Below are positions 15,634 through 27,900 of a DNA stretch of 64,000 nt, piece after piece. The translations under genes were made by a program, and so were the position numbers. The DNA is taken from positions 62,001-126,000 of the forward strand of contig NTMA01000026.1 of NCBI GenBank assembly GCA_002917075.1, read 5' to 3'. This DNA is from Hawksworthiomyces lignivorus. Taxonomy: Eukaryota; Ascomycota; Sordariomycetes; Ophiostomatales; Ophiostomataceae. How positions within the stretch are numbered: position 1 is the first letter of the stretch; each line of letters opens with the position of its first letter. The notes beneath the pieces were generated by a model. That model searched no databases. It saw only the letters and a list, made by a program, of their open reading frames with translations, and was not told the DNA's origin.

Positions 15634-17191
15634 GAAAGACTGGGGAAATCCAAGAAGCAGATGGCCGAGACTATGGCATTTCCCCACAAACGGGTGGGTT
15701 ATCTGACCAGCCACTATCGGCCTACGCAAAGAGAAATCAGGTCCGTTTTGAACCAAAGAGAGACGACTTTCTTAGATACAGAGTTATATATATATATATT
15801 GAGTCGTAGGTCCGAGGACCCCCCGTGCAGTGCTGTAGAGAGGTGGAGGATTTAGCTATTCTGCCCTCTCTCGCCGCCTTGGGCCATACAGAAGGGGGAG
15901 CCAGACTCCCTGTTCTTTTCGCTAGATAAAGTTGGCAGGCACCTGAATACACACTTTCTGAACAGATACGGCTTCTGATCAGAGTAGAGGCCATTCGTGA
16001 GAACAAAGACGAAGCCAACTGATTGCGAATTGATTGAGAACTGAAAAGACCTCTGGCCTACGACCAGAGACCGACCCGGCCCCAAGACCACCGCAGTCCC
16101 ATCACATAACTTGGCCAACCACGCAGCAAGGGAGGCAACTTCATGCACTCCCTGAAGAAAAATGGCTAAGCAGTCCCCAGATCAGCCTCTACAAGGCTGC
16201 TCTAGGTAGTTCAGTTGAGTTGTGGTGGTCTTGGTGGTTAGGCAGAGTCGAGGGGTCAGCCCGTCTCGCTCTCAGTACCTATTAGCTCTACAGTCATGTT
16301 TGGAATGTGAACAATCTCCAAGTACTGTAAGCTCTCCAATTCTGTCAAGACACATCCCACAACAATGCACACCGTATTGCCTCTTCACGACAGCACCATC
16401 CACAACACTCTTGTACAGTACATCCGTAAAAGTTGCGGGAAATTACTTTTTGCGCGGTTTGCTTGGGCGATTTTCCTTGAGGTGAAAGCATTCGTCAATG
16501 CAGGTCATACTCGAGCTGTCCGTGTTCGTTCGGGCGAAAATGGATAAGGGTCTATACAACGTCGAGCGGTTTTCTGGTCGAGAGCTAAATGACAAATTCG
16601 GAGGCGGTGAAACATAAAACGCTACTCCATTGAAGCGCAAGTCTGACAGATTTCAAGAGGACTACGACAACGACGATATAATGAGGGCGATGATTTCATT
16701 GAGGACGATGGTTTTAGCGAGGGCGATGACTTTAGCGAGGTTGAGCTTTCGGACACGGCGAAAAGGCAGAAATTCAATTCGTTCAACAAAATTGCCGAAA
16801 AAAACATGCCGCGTCTAGATGCCTCTGTAGAAGCAGAGCTTCGTGCTTCTGAAGTTGCGGAGCACCGGGACAGTTTTGGCAAAACCGCTAAGGATGCTTT
16901 GTTTGTGATGTCCTAAAGTTTTATGCTATCTGCATTTTCTTTTTCTTATGTTGCGTGATGCCACTAAGCCACTGTGCCAGTACAAAAAAGATTAATCCCC
17001 TTGGGCACATGTAATAGTACCTTGGAACTCAACATCTTATACTTAGCAGTGTGATTAACAGTATGTTGCTATCCCAAGGATCGCTCCGTACTCGCGGAAC
17101 ACGCGTCCGTTATGGAATCAGTGCTGGGCTTACAATAGCTAGAAACCAGCCCTGAAAATTCTAGGTACTTTTCATTTTACTTTTTATAGAA
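15634..17191. other. Gene-poor tract with decayed ORFs
   Basis: About 1.6 kb without an intact gene. It includes an ATATAT run near 15785 and a frameshifted acidic ORF remnant at 16630-16916. No terminal repeats or transposase motif were seen. Confidence 0.5.
16630..16916 (+). pseudogene. Frameshifted acidic ORF remnant
   Basis: One frame from 16630 reads KRKSDRFQEDYDNDD. Near 16678 the coding-like signal moves to another frame and continues NEGDDFIEDDGFSEGDDFSE, then VELSDTAKRQ and NKIAEKNMPRLDASVEAELR to TAA 16914-16916. The repeated DDF/GFSEGDDFSE units and the charged composition on both sides of the shift suggest one former protein broken by an indel. No family is recognised, and a small intron at the break is a less likely alternative. 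Confidence 0.35.
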
Positions 17192-17509
17192 ATGAAAATC
17201 TCTGCTAGAAGACGCAGAAAAAGCTATACTCGTGCCACGCTCCGCTTATTTGGATTTGGCATTCGCTGCACCAACTACGTTGGCGCTGGTTTCTTCAGAA
17301 TTCTGGCCGCATTGGTTTCTGAGGTCGGAATGGAGCATGCGGGCCGCCTCAGTGAAATAGGCGGCCGTGGACTTACAGTGGTGTATGACGAGGTCTAGGA
17401 GAAGGCTATCATTGATGCTCTCACTGTCTCTTGGTGGGGCAGATCAATCAGGTCCTTAGAGTGGGACTGGGGCTATTACGTCGTAGGCCACCGGCAGGAA
17501 AAACAATAG
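17192..17509 (+). pseudogene. Decayed partial copy of the upstream coiled-coil gene
   Basis: The frame at 17192-17398 encodes GAGFFRILAALVSEVGMEHA, which matches AGFFKILAATISKGVMKYA of the 13.7-15.6 kb gene. After an in-frame TAG (17396-17398) the same frame continues EKAIIDALTVSWWGRSI, matching EEPVFDACVSTTWFLSI in the intact gene, up to TAG 17507-17509. The order of the two matching blocks is conserved. The stop codon and the lack of the long coiled coils mark it as a decayed partial duplicate. Flanking sequence is AT-rich and non-coding. Confidence 0.5.
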
Positions 17510-18227
17510 CACGTACTCCATACTAGTGGTGCACCTCAGAGGGCGGTGAAGGCCTTTTGCAGGCTCTCGCACGGACCAGGGAAAACAGGCAGAAAAATTT
17601 CTCTCTGGACGTGTATAAAAGACGGGCGCCTCTCCCTTCGTTCTTAGGATTTTCTTTTCTTCTTTTCTCCTTAGCTCTCTTTGCCTTTTGGCTTAGATCA
17701 AGTGTAGTATCTGTTCTTTTCAGTTTAATCTCTGAAATTGCTCTACGGAGCAAAATCGTGATTAATCTAATTTTTGTCTTCAGGCGGACGACCCTCTGGG
17801 CTTGCCCATGATCGACTGCCACTGTGTCCTTGGTACCACACTGCCTCCAAGCGACGCGAACGGTTTTACCATTTTGGAAGAGCTCATATTTTTCATTGCA
17901 ATCCGAGGCTTGCCTGGGATGTGAAGAAGAATAGTTTTCATGGGAGAAGATGAGGGTGTCAGCGATATTGTGAGATATATCGTTCGATGAGGTAGTAGTG
18001 CTAGTACGAGGCTGATGGTATATGTGTGGGAAGTGTTCTCGTTGCTCAATTGTTGGACAGGTAGCTCTGGTGGACCAGAACCCAATGTGACAAACAAGCC
18101 CTATGTCTGAGTAAGAACTTTCTGTTTCGTGTAGATATATATATATACATATCGTTTGCGTCTTGACGTTCGTGCCTACGCTCCCTTCATTGAACTCACT
18201 GGACATCCACCCCCCTCCCCGGCCACC
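17510..18227. promoter_or_regulatory. Upstream region of translin gene
   Basis: A 718-bp spacer that holds a T/C-rich stretch (17600-17720) and an ATATATATATA run at 18133-18145 shortly before the translin start. A minus-strand open frame across 17523-18206 has no family resemblance and is not called. Confidence 0.5.
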
Positions 18228-19152
18228 ATGATCAACCCGCGCGTCTTCGAATCGCTCAAGGCCAAGGCCGAGCAGGACCTGCAGACGCGCGCTCAGCTCG
18301 ACGGCATTATCGAGACGCTGGAGCGCAACGTCGCCTACGCGCAGGGCGTGCTGTCACGCATCCACTCCACGCCGCGGGCCCGCTACCCCGAGCTGCTCCC
18401 CGTCATCGAGGCCGCCCTGGCCGACGAGGTCCAGACTATCGGCCGGCTGAGCGAGGCCGCCTCAGCCCACCCCTATTACAAGTATGCCCCCCTGTCTTTT
18501 TTCTGATTCTCGTTTCTCTGTCCAGCCCGTGAAGCGAAACAAAGCTGGGGCTGCTGCGTGTGCCGGTCGCCTGCTGACGCCTTTTGCTTACCCTCCTAGA
18601 TTCAACAACCGCTGGACGCGCCACCTGCAGGACGCCATCTTCACGGTGTTGCTGACGGCCTGGCTCGGCGGGCTAGGCAGTGCGGCGCATCCCGGGGCGC
18701 TGGGCCGGCTGCTGACGCTGGAGGAGGTGGGCGAGGTGCTGGGCGTGCCGGTGGAGGGCGGCGAGCGCGACGCGTTCCACGTGGCGCTCGAGGAGTACCT
18801 GTCGGCGCTGACGGCGCTGGCGGACGAGCTGGGCCGCCTGGCGATGAACGCCGTCACGCTGGGCGACGGCGCCCTGGCCGTGCGCGTCAGCCGCTTCGTC
18901 AAGGACCTGCACGCCGGCTTCCAGCTGCTCAACCTCAAAAACGACTTCCTGCGCAAGAAGGTCGACGGTGTCAAGTACAGCGTCAAGAAGGTCGAGGGCG
19001 TCATCTACGACCTGGCCCTGCGCAACCTGCTGCCGGCCGACGAGGAGGTCGACGGCGGGGCCGCCAAGGCGGTGGGGCAGGAGAGCAAGGCCACAGCAGA
19101 AGGAGCCGCTGCGGCGTCGACGCCGGCAGACAGCAAGATGAGCGAGGCGTGA
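18228..19152 (+). CDS. Translin
   Basis: Two exons, 18228-18481 and 18600-19152 (268 residues), with a 118-nt intron splitting a Lys codon. The start has a strong context (GGCCACCATGA). The all-helical translin fold is shown by FNNRWTRHLQDAIFTVLLTA at the intron junction and by NLKNDFLRKKVDGVKYSVKK, then VEGVIYDLALRNLLP near residues 210-240, the classic translin signature. A low-complexity Ala/Gly/Lys tail of about 30 residues is extra compared with animal translin. Translin binds single-stranded nucleic acids and pairs with TRAX in the C3PO endoribonuclease, which acts in small-RNA passenger-strand removal and tRNA processing; in Neurospora the complex processes pre-tRNA. TRAX is not in this window. 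Confidence 0.93.
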
Positions 19153-20169
19153 TAGTGTCTTCTCGCCAATCAAGCGTCTTTTACTTCGAGGCAGGGGAGA
19201 GGGAAACCACGGGGCATGTTACGAGCACAGAACGAAGCTGCTAGGGCCTGTTCAGTTTCGTTTGTGTGATGAACGCAAGATAAAACAGTGCTCATTTTGC
19301 TGTGAAGGGCTAGGCGAGGCTGAAACAGCCAGCATAGTGATAGTGATAGGGAGTTTCTACGAGTTACTCTTTGTTGAAAGTATTTAGGAAGATAGGGCAA
19401 GGATCACCAAAAAGAAATGGAGGGAAAACTGGGAAAAAGAATATGACAGGCTACGATAAAAGTTTAACCAGCTGCGGCTGCAATGATCAGGGTTCATTGA
19501 GGACACTATGCTCCTCAGACTGCTACTGAATGATTATATAAACCTCTTTCTTGCTACAGTGATGCAAACGATGATAAAAAAACTCTATACCAAGTCAGAC
19601 AGGCAAACGGTATACGGGGTGAATTGCACGTCGACATAGGACAATATTAGGTTGTTTGCTTTAGGGCACAACTTGGCAGAAAAGGCTGCGCAGCAAAGTA
19701 TCGTGGGCATTGCCGCAGTGAAATGGGCACTCAAGGCAGGCTGCTGCCGCTTTCTCGTAGGCATCCTGTGCTATTATGGCGCGCCCAGTTAAAATTTTTT
19801 GCTGTTAATAAATAGCTCCAGCGGCGTTTCGTGCTGCTACGCTACGTGTAATTAAAAACAAAACCACACACATTAGATCTTACATAACCGTCTCCACCAA
19901 TGCCGCAGAGTATACGGAGCACAAGCAATTGATCGCAATTACAACCTGTTCAGCCAGCACGGTGTCCTCTGCTTGGGACAGACCCTGGCAAACACAAATC
20001 GAAGCAGCTTCTCCAGAGACCAGGCGAAACTAGGTTCAACCCAAGACGACTCAGAAGCGAGAGCAGAGGGAAAAGACGAACGCATTAGCCTCTGCGCTGT
20101 CTTCCCTCGCGAAATCCTCTACACTTTTTCTTTCGCTCCCACCTCCTTGCTCTCTCTCCGTTTTCAGCG
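19153..20169. other. Intergenic between translin and GPI11
   Basis: A 1.0-kb spacer between co-directional genes, with translin 3' flank then the GPI11 leader, which is C/T-rich just before the start (20120-20165). No RNA or coding signal is seen. Confidence 0.5.
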
Positions 20170-21156
20170 ATGCCTCTTGTCGACCCTGTAACGACTGCTG
20201 GTGGCGTCTCGCCCGCGCGGCGGAGACGTGGCCAGGCCACCACCGAGGACGCCTCGTCTGCGTCTGCGTCTGCTTCGGCGGCATCGCACCCGACGCACCC
20301 GACGCCCTTGCCCTCCCCATCTCCCCTGGCCCTGGCGGCCCGTCACGGCAGCCCGGCCATCCTGCTGGGCGCGCTGGCCCTGAGCTTCGGCGGCCTGGTC
20401 GGCGCTGGGCGGGTCGAGGGGAAGGCCGGCGGCAGCGATGACAGCGATGACGGGGCCGTCTCCACGCTCCTCGGCCTGCTCGCGGTCGCCGTCGTCGTGC
20501 AGATCGCGTCGTCCGTCCTGGGTCTGCCGCCGGCTGGGTCGGACGAGGCCGCGGCTGCCACGGCTGCTGCTGCTGCTGCTGCTGCCTCTTCCGGCGAGAC
20601 GACAAAGAAGCAGCCGCGCAAGGCTCGCAAAGACGTCCGGAAGCCGAACGTCATCGTGGTACGTGGTGCATCCTCCAAAGCATTGCCTTTCTTGTTTCTT
20701 GATCTTTTCGCGTCTGCGTCTGCGTGCTAACCCGCTTTTTTTTTTTTTTTCGTGCCCCAGACCTCCATCCTCTCCCTCGCCCTCACCGCGCTCGCCACAC
20801 CCGCCGTCCACCTCGTGCTGGTCCTGTTCGGCGCCCCCTTTCTCACGCACGTCTCGCGCACCCTCCTGTGCGCCGCCCACATCGCCGTCCTCGGCATCTA
20901 CCCCGTGCTCTACACCCGCGGCACCGACGGCACCGGCGCCTGGCGCGCCCTCGCGTCTGGCGATCTCGCCCAGCTCGACGCCGCCGTCGGCGGCCTCTGG
21001 GGCGCCTGCGCCGGCGCCTGGCTCGGCGCCGTGCCCATCCCCCTCGACTGGGATCGGCCCTGGCAGGAGTGGCCCATCACCGTCGTCGTCGGCGCCTACA
21101 TCGGCCACGCCGTTGGCCGCCTACTGGGCGCCGTTGTCAACCGGCCGCGGCGGTGA
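20170..21156 (+). CDS. gpi11: GPI biosynthesis protein Gpi11 (PIG-F)
   Basis: Two exons, 20170-20658 and 20761-21156 (294 residues), with a 102-nt phase-0 intron that has CTAAC and a 14-T tract before CAG. The N-terminus is a Ser/Ala/Pro-rich cytosolic tail, followed by several membrane segments (AILLGALALSFGGLVGA; GLLAVAVVVQIASSVLG; after the intron SILSLALTALATPAVHLVLV, then a helix around LCAAHIAVLGIYPVL). The C-terminal motif AVPIPLDWDRPWQEWPITVV, then GAYIGHAVGRLLG, identifies PIG-F/Gpi11. The family supports addition of ethanolamine phosphate to the GPI precursor in the ER, as partner of the GPI7/GPI13 transferases. An Ala run from GCT repeats lies near residues 133-143. It converges on the PGC1-like gene. 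Confidence 0.93.
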
Positions 21157-21554
21157 GGCAGCATTACAAAATGGGGAGGTCGACAAGAAAGAAGAGGATG
21201 AGAGATCGATTGGAAACGAGAAAGGAGTCCAACATATCATTGGAGGTGTCCGTTAATGTGCCGAGACACCAAAAAAACACACACGCATATAAGATCCCAA
21301 GTTAGCAGCCGGCTTCTTTTTTTCCTTTGTCCCGTGTAATATTTTGTATAGAATTATGATAGATGTGCGGTCAGCGAGTTTTTATTTCATCCCAATCCCA
21401 TATTGTATCAATCCAAAAAGAGTACGAAACGCCTGAGGATCCCAAGAGTGCTTTCGACACGAAAGCCTGCAGTAGTGACCGTGATCTGCTCTATATGCAA
21501 TTCAACTCTCCGCACATGTTACCCCCCCCCCCCCCCCCTTCCTCATTCTGTTCT
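21157..21554. other. Intergenic, convergent 3' flanks
   Basis: A 398-bp spacer between GPI11 and the minus-strand GDPD gene, with a C homopolymer of about 17 bases at 21522-21538. No gene is seen. Confidence 0.55.
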
Positions 21555-23048
21555 CTATGAGCTGCCTCCGGCAGTCTTCCCCAGCGCCTTCTCCACCTGC
21601 GCCCGGATGGAGCCCTGCCGCAGCCGCATCACGCTTAGAAAGACAAACACCAGCGTCTTCAGCAGGCCCGTCACAGCGTACAGCCGGCTCCAGCGCCGCA
21701 GGTACCAGCCCGTGAGCGTGCTGGTGCCCGTCGGGTGGGGGATGGCGGCGGGGGCCGGCCGCAGCTGCCGCCGCAGCGGCGTGGTCTCGCTCTTTGCCGG
21801 CACAAGTGCTCCGTCGCCGGCGCCGCTCTCGTCCGCGGCCGCGGCCGTGGCTGCGTCCTCCCACCGCCTGCGCACCGCGTAGAACTTGGCCGGGTCGTCG
21901 GTGATGACGCCGTCGACGCTGCGGCGGATGCTCCAGTCCATCCACTCCTCGGCGTTGACGGTCCACACCAGCACCTGGCGGCCGCGCGCGTGGGCGTCGC
22001 GCACGAACCGCGCCCCGCGGCCGCCCACCAGCGCCGCCTGCAGCAGGTTGTACACCTGCACCACGCCGTCGTGGCGGTGCAGCAGCTCCTCCGCGTACGA
22101 AAGCGACACGCCAATGTACGACACTGCGAAGCCGGGCAGCTTCTGCCGGCTGATGCGCATGTAGTTGGCCTGGCGGGGGGGGGGAGGGGGCGAGGCGAGG
22201 TCAGCAGAGACAAAAAAAAAAAGGAAAGGGGGAAAAAGGGGGGAAGAGAGAGACAAGGCGCAGACGTACATCCCAGCAGCCGAGCACGATCCGCTGGCTC
22301 CAGTCGCCGCCGGCGGCCTGGATGGTGGTCGCGATGCAGCTGATCAGCTCTTCGGGGTCGTCGTCCCGCTAGTCCCCCGCCCAAATTGCGTCAGCACAAT
22401 CAAGGAAGAATGAGAGTATGCTTGACTGAGAGAGGGCGAGTCGTCATCGCCGCGTTCCGTCTCTCCGCTCACCTTGATGTCCAGCAGCACCCACACGCCC
22501 TCGCGGCCCGGCTCCGCCAGCAGCGCCAGCAGGTCCGACAGCCGCGCCAGCGGCTCGCCCGGCGCCTGCACCGTGCGCAGCGGCTCCAGGAACGCCCAGT
22601 CGCAGTCGGCCAGCTTCTCCGTGCGCCCGAAGCAGCGCCGCAGCGTCGGGTCGTGCGACAGCACCACCACCTTGTCGCGCGTCAGGTGCACGTCCGTCTC
22701 CAGCGCGTCCGCCGCCCCGCCCGGTCCACTGCCCTCGCCCTCGCCCTCGCCCTCGGCCTCGTCGCCAGCCGACGTGCGCCGGTCCAGCGCCCCGCGGAAC
22801 GCCGCCAGCGAGTTCTCCGGGTAGCGCGCCCGGAACCCGCGGTGGGCAATGTTCTGCGGCAGCGCGCCCTTTGCCAGCGTCTCCATGATGGAGAGCTTGG
22901 GCACGTGCATCGTCAGCGGCGTCGCCGGCGTGATGGGCGTGGCCGCAGACGAGGGGGTCGAAGCCGCGGCCGGCGTGAAGGGCGAGCTTCCCGGCGACGG
23001 CGACGAAGACGAGGCGCCGTCTGCGGCTTCAGGAGCTAAAGAAGCCAT
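21555..23048 (-). CDS. Glycerophosphodiester phosphodiesterase, PGC1-like
   Basis: Three exons: 23048-22473, 22368-22270, 22169-21555 (429 residues), all in phase 0. The GDPD TIM barrel starts with NIAHRGFRARYPENSLAAF (His69-Arg70) and continues ALETDVHLTRDKVVVLSHDP (the E-x-D metal site and the second catalytic His), LLDIK at the first junction, then IVLGCWD and QVLVWTVNAEEW, ending VDGVITDDP. A C-terminal hydrophobic segment (YAVTGLLKTLVFVFLSVM) followed by basic residues looks like a membrane tail. This layout matches yeast Pgc1, a phosphatidylglycerol phospholipase C of lipid droplets and mitochondria. The substrate is inferred from this likeness; a general GDPD is the alternative. An EG repeat from CTCGCC units sits inside the barrel, before the ETD motif. 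Confidence 0.88.
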
Positions 23049-24996
23049 GATAAAAAAAAATAAAAAAAAATCAAACGCTACTAGAGCTTAAAGCAAAATA
23101 TAGAGAGAGAGAGAGGGCGTGAGAGGGATGTGAATTCTCCTTCACGGAACTAGGGGACTTATAACAAAGAACATGCAAAGGTAAACAGATGCACGAGCTT
23201 CAATTTCCTGTACGACGGTATGTTCTCTTTTATTCAACTGCTATTCAACACGAAGCTTTCCTGAAAAGTGACCAAGCTCTCTAGAGCTGGACAAAGTGTG
23301 GGAGCTGCTCAGGGTTTTCCTTTTCCTTATATCAGAGCGATTCCGGACATTTTGCAAGCTCCATGGCGGTACGGCATCCAGGGTCCCGTAGACCTTTTCC
23401 CCTTTGAGACGAAATAGGGTAGCAAAAGAGTCAGAACGAGATCTGCGGTTGCGCCATCTGCCCTCTTTTCGCTCTCCACCCGGAGTTTGCGGACCTTCTA
23501 GCTGTCCGCCCTGCGCAGCATTAGGGGGCGGTTTTAGCGAATGGAACCAAATAAAGCTTGCCTCTTTTGCCCCCTGCTGCGGTAGCCGACGCGCGGTTAA
23601 GCTAGGCATCTGGTGTTTTTTAGGGGTCCTTTAACACGGAGCAGCTTGCTATATGCTGCGTCTTGACATATTGCGTCTGTGTGAATTGTGGAGGCTGCAG
23701 CATTTTGCGCTGACAATAATACGTGCACGAGGGCATGATGCCGCCCTAGGCCAACCACAGCCAATCACTTGCGCACACCCCCGAACGACCAGAGAGCAAA
23801 TGTTGAACGGCTCCCTCCCGTTATCTCTCCAATTATCTTTCTGAGCCAGCAATTACTGTACATAGATTCCTCGAGATACAGAGTGCATTTATTCTTGCAA
23901 GGCTGCAAGTGCAGCCTCGCCGTGCCGTCCGGAGTGAAAGCGCTCGCAAAGTAATGGAAAACTGGGGCACGGTCCTAGAGGAAGCAAAGGCCACACACAG
24001 CCAGCGGGGAAGATCCGCAATGCAGTACCTGGTACGAGCGCTCCGTAAGCGTCTCCCCAGCTTAGATATTCCTCTCATGTATAAAACGGCGCTCCTCAAG
24101 CAATGAATGTTTTCTGGTCATCTTCTAGACTCTCCTGCGATGCTGCTATGTGTGTTTTGGTCTTTCACATACCGCATGAATCATGTTGCAAAATATCCGC
24201 GAGGCAATATCAAGGGCAGTAAGCAAATCATGCTACGTGAGTAGAACCCCAGAAAAGAAAAAACTGGTACGAAACAAAGATCATAGCAGCAGTAACTAAA
24301 ATTAGAGATGCTGGTTCTATCGTGTTTTGTCGATCGCAAACAGCTTGATTCTAGTTCGTCCATTCACAATTTTCCTGGATTTGCATACAACAGGCGTTGA
24401 AAGCCTAGGTTTTACAGCACGCACAAAACACCCGAGATGCAACATGAAAATTAACGTAGAATTTGTTCGTCGACCAAAGGAGAGCTGCTTGCCAACAGCA
24501 AACTCGAATGGCAACAGCTCGTAAAATCCTCATCATAGAATTGAAACCAATCCTCCTTTTCTCCTCCCAATAGACAAAATAACCACAACTAGACGTAAAC
24601 TAAGTAACCTATCAAGACAAGCCGAACAAGAGGATATCCAAGATCATGCCCATGACAACGGGACCGAGATAGTGAAAGCCAAACAGTGTTACCTGCGCCT
24701 CTGTACCGATTAAGAGGGCCAGGTTGAAGAAAGGTTCCGCATCCAAAAAGACAGACAAGATAGTGATCCCAAGAAAAGTAAGCCGAACCGAAACACACAC
24801 ACAAAAAAAAAAAAAAAAAAACAGCTAGCAGAACGCCACGCAGTTGCAAACAACACCGGTAGTTGTTTGTCTGTTTAGAGATAGATGCTGAAAGGGTAAC
24901 CGTCAACTTTTTTTTTCCAAAGCAAAACCAAAAAGAAACAAATCCATTCCATTCACTCCAATCCACTCCGGAAACCAAAGGTGCCAGCTAGGAACC
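23049..24996. other. Intergenic, about 1.9 kb
   Basis: Upstream region of the GDPD gene and 3' flank of facB. It includes AGAG repeats (23101-23120) and an A-run at 24806-24823. Short open frames near 23250-23630 on both strands have no recognisable family. No RNA gene is seen. Confidence 0.5.
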
Positions 24997-27900
24997 TCAT
25001 AGGACAAATCCATTTTCCAAGCCGTCCACGACATAACTGTCAGGGCTCGGACCACAGCCGTTTGCCAGGAGACCATTGGTGCTCCGGTACGGAAGGCCAG
25101 AAATATCAAGTCCGCCAAGACCAAGGTTGGCTAGGTCCGCCGTAGCCAAGTCGTCGCCGGCAACCGAGCTCATGCTCTCGTCGCTAAAGCTAAGAACACT
25201 TTGGGCCGGAGCCGGGATGCTGACACCGCCGCCGTGCGTGCTGGTTGTCGCCAAATCCGCAAGAGTAAAGCCTGCCAAGTCCCAAGACTCGGGCGACCAG
25301 CCATCTCCCGATTGTGATGTAGCTGATGCCGGTGTTGTGTCTGTGGCTGCTGACAGCGCAATATTCGGGCCACCATAGATCGCATCATACACGTTCATGT
25401 GACCGCCATCCATGGAGCTCAACAGCGCTTCCCAGTCGGCTGGCGATACGCTGGGTGGCGATGCCGCCTTCTGAGTGGCGCCATAGAATTGCTGCTGTGG
25501 ATGCTGGGAGAGCCTTGACTGCATGGGCGAAGGAGGTTGCGGCGATTGGGACATTGCCATATAATCCATGTTCTTCTTCTTCTGCAAAAGCCGCTGATGT
25601 TGTTGATGCTGCTGGGACTGAGATACACGGTTGAGCATCTGAGCCTGCGACATTGACAACCTGTGCTGCTTCGGCATCTGGTGCTGCTCTCTAGGATTGT
25701 CGAACGACGACCGGGAACGCGCGCGGGGTTCGGAGTCCAGACCTGTTGCACTGAGTCCTGCGCTAGTAGTTGCTGGCATTGTCATACGCCGAAGCTTCTC
25801 CTGCTGCAGAAGGAGATCAGTGTCGCTCGCACTAGCACTGTTGTGGCGTCCCAGAGAAGGCTGATGCTGCTGGTTCTTTCTCTGCTGGCTAGTAGACGGC
25901 GAGGCACGACGCGGCGGAGCTGTCATGGACGACTCGGAGCTTACATGAGACAGCGTAGGGGGGACGTCATCTACGGAAACAAGCATGGCTGCGATGCGCT
26001 TAAAATCGTAGCAGCCAGGAGCCTTAGTGCGATCGGAAATCTTGACGACAGCATTGACAAGGCGCTCAGTGTCCTTCATCATCTTGCTCTCCTGCTTCAG
26101 ATCCATGCTCTGGTACAGCAGGGTCATGCCACAGACGACAAGAAGATCGGGCATGTTCAGGCACATGGAAAATGACATCTTGCGTTCTTCAAGCAGCTCA
26201 ACGATCTGGATGATGTGCTTGCTGGCCTCGCTCACAGCCAAAACAGCAGGCGCGGCCTTCCCACCCAGGCTCGATCCAACGGCCGGCCGCCAGATCAGCA
26301 TGCGGATGTAATAGAAGGCAAGAGACTGGAATTTGTTAGCGAGGCACGGAACATATGCGATGCACAAAAGAAGAAGCTACACATAATCAGAAACTTACGA
26401 GCAGGGGTGACCGGTTGCCAGTCACGTCTGTTGACGGTTTCTCCTGGCGGAAGGTGAGCGCGAGATGCGGCGGGAGAGAGTCGCGCCACTCTAGCAACTC
26501 GGTTTCGAGAGAGGCCATTTGTTGAAGAGATAGCTCGTGCGTCGCAGCAGCCGGATAGTTCGATTCCAATACTTTGGCAAGGATGCGCGATGCCCGGAAG
26601 AGAGCAAGCGCAGCAGAGAGGCGTGTGGACTCGCCTGGAAGCGTCGGCTGGAAACCCTTCTCCGTAACGTACTCGTCGTCCGTGTCGGCAGGATATTCAG
26701 TGTGAATGTCTTCGTCCTTGAGCTGCTTGGGCAGACCCAGAACGGCGGCTGAGAAGCAGTCCAGGGTATACAGAGTCCAGAAAACTTTCTTGCGGGTCTC
26801 AATTGTCAATGCGCCAAAAGAGAAGCGCTTTTGACATTGGTGAAGGCCTAGACGGTGAGACAGGCCGACAGCAACACCCTTGTAGTATTGAAGCCGCTTG
26901 TAATCGGCGCGCATGGTGCAGTAGAGGATGGCAAGTACTAGGCACTGGAGAGTAATGATAGTGTTGTCCATCAGGACAGCGTCGAGCGACCGTTGCCATT
27001 GCTGCTCACAGGAAGCAATCTGTTCGAGGTCAGGCTGGTCGCTAGAGAGGGCGGCAATCGCGAAGACGAGGTACAGCTGTGCCAGCTTGTGATGGTTCTT
27101 AACCTTGTCTGCGTCGCTAACGAACTCATCATAGATGCGCAAGAAAGCCGGGCGATGCAGCACCGGGAAGAGAGGCGACCATTCCTGGAAATAGACATTG
27201 ACACAGCGGTCGGAGAACAACCGAGGTGGCACGCGCATACTAGATGCGGCTACCTTCTCTACAAGAGGATAGCAGCCCTGGATGTGCAAGAAAGCCTCAG
27301 CGTGGAAGTCTGAGCAAGACTTGCCGCTTTCCTGCATTCTTCTCTTGAATATATCTACTCAGATGTTAGTCTCGAAAGGCTGTAAAATCAAAAAAGGTAC
27401 TTAATAGGAAAAGAAAAAGTACACACCGATAAAGGAGCGGCCGCTCGAGGGGCCCATGAAATAAGAATCAGAGTTCTCAACACCCAATACGAGAGTTGAT
27501 GCTTGCACACGAAATGTGTCCAGCTTCGCTGCGGGAGCTGAAGGGGACTTCGATTCCCTCTTGACGTTCGCCGCGGTGGTTGATGCGACCCCGGCGTCTG
27601 ATCCTTTTCTAGGCGAGCTCGCCTTTGCTGGTGCTCCTGAGGCACCACCAGAAGTTGGTGAGAGTGCAGAAGATGAGGCGGAAGAGGGCTGGCGAGAGAT
27701 GCTGTCGCCGCTGTTGCTGGTGGCGGGAGTAGAAGATGCAGACGCAGATGCGGCCGAGGCCGATGGTGAGCTGGCGCTGCGAGGTGATGCGGCGGCGGTA
27801 GTGCGACGGTGGTTGCTGTGCATCTTGGAGAGCATATCGATCTTCTCATCCTTCTCATCTAGCAAGTCTTTGAGCTCACGCACTTCAGCCTCCAGCAGCC

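Noticed and set aside
17523..18206. 227-codon minus-strand frame before translin
   Set aside because: No family likeness; it crosses an AT microsatellite and the translin leader; composition is not coding-like.
23250..23640. Possible transposon relic between the GDPD and facB genes
   Set aside because: GC-richer patch with open frames on both strands, but no terminal repeats, target-site duplication or transposase motif could be seen.
24589..24978. 129-codon minus-strand frame downstream of facB
   Set aside because: It lies in the facB 3' flank, contains an A/T homopolymer read as a Phe run, and has no conserved features.
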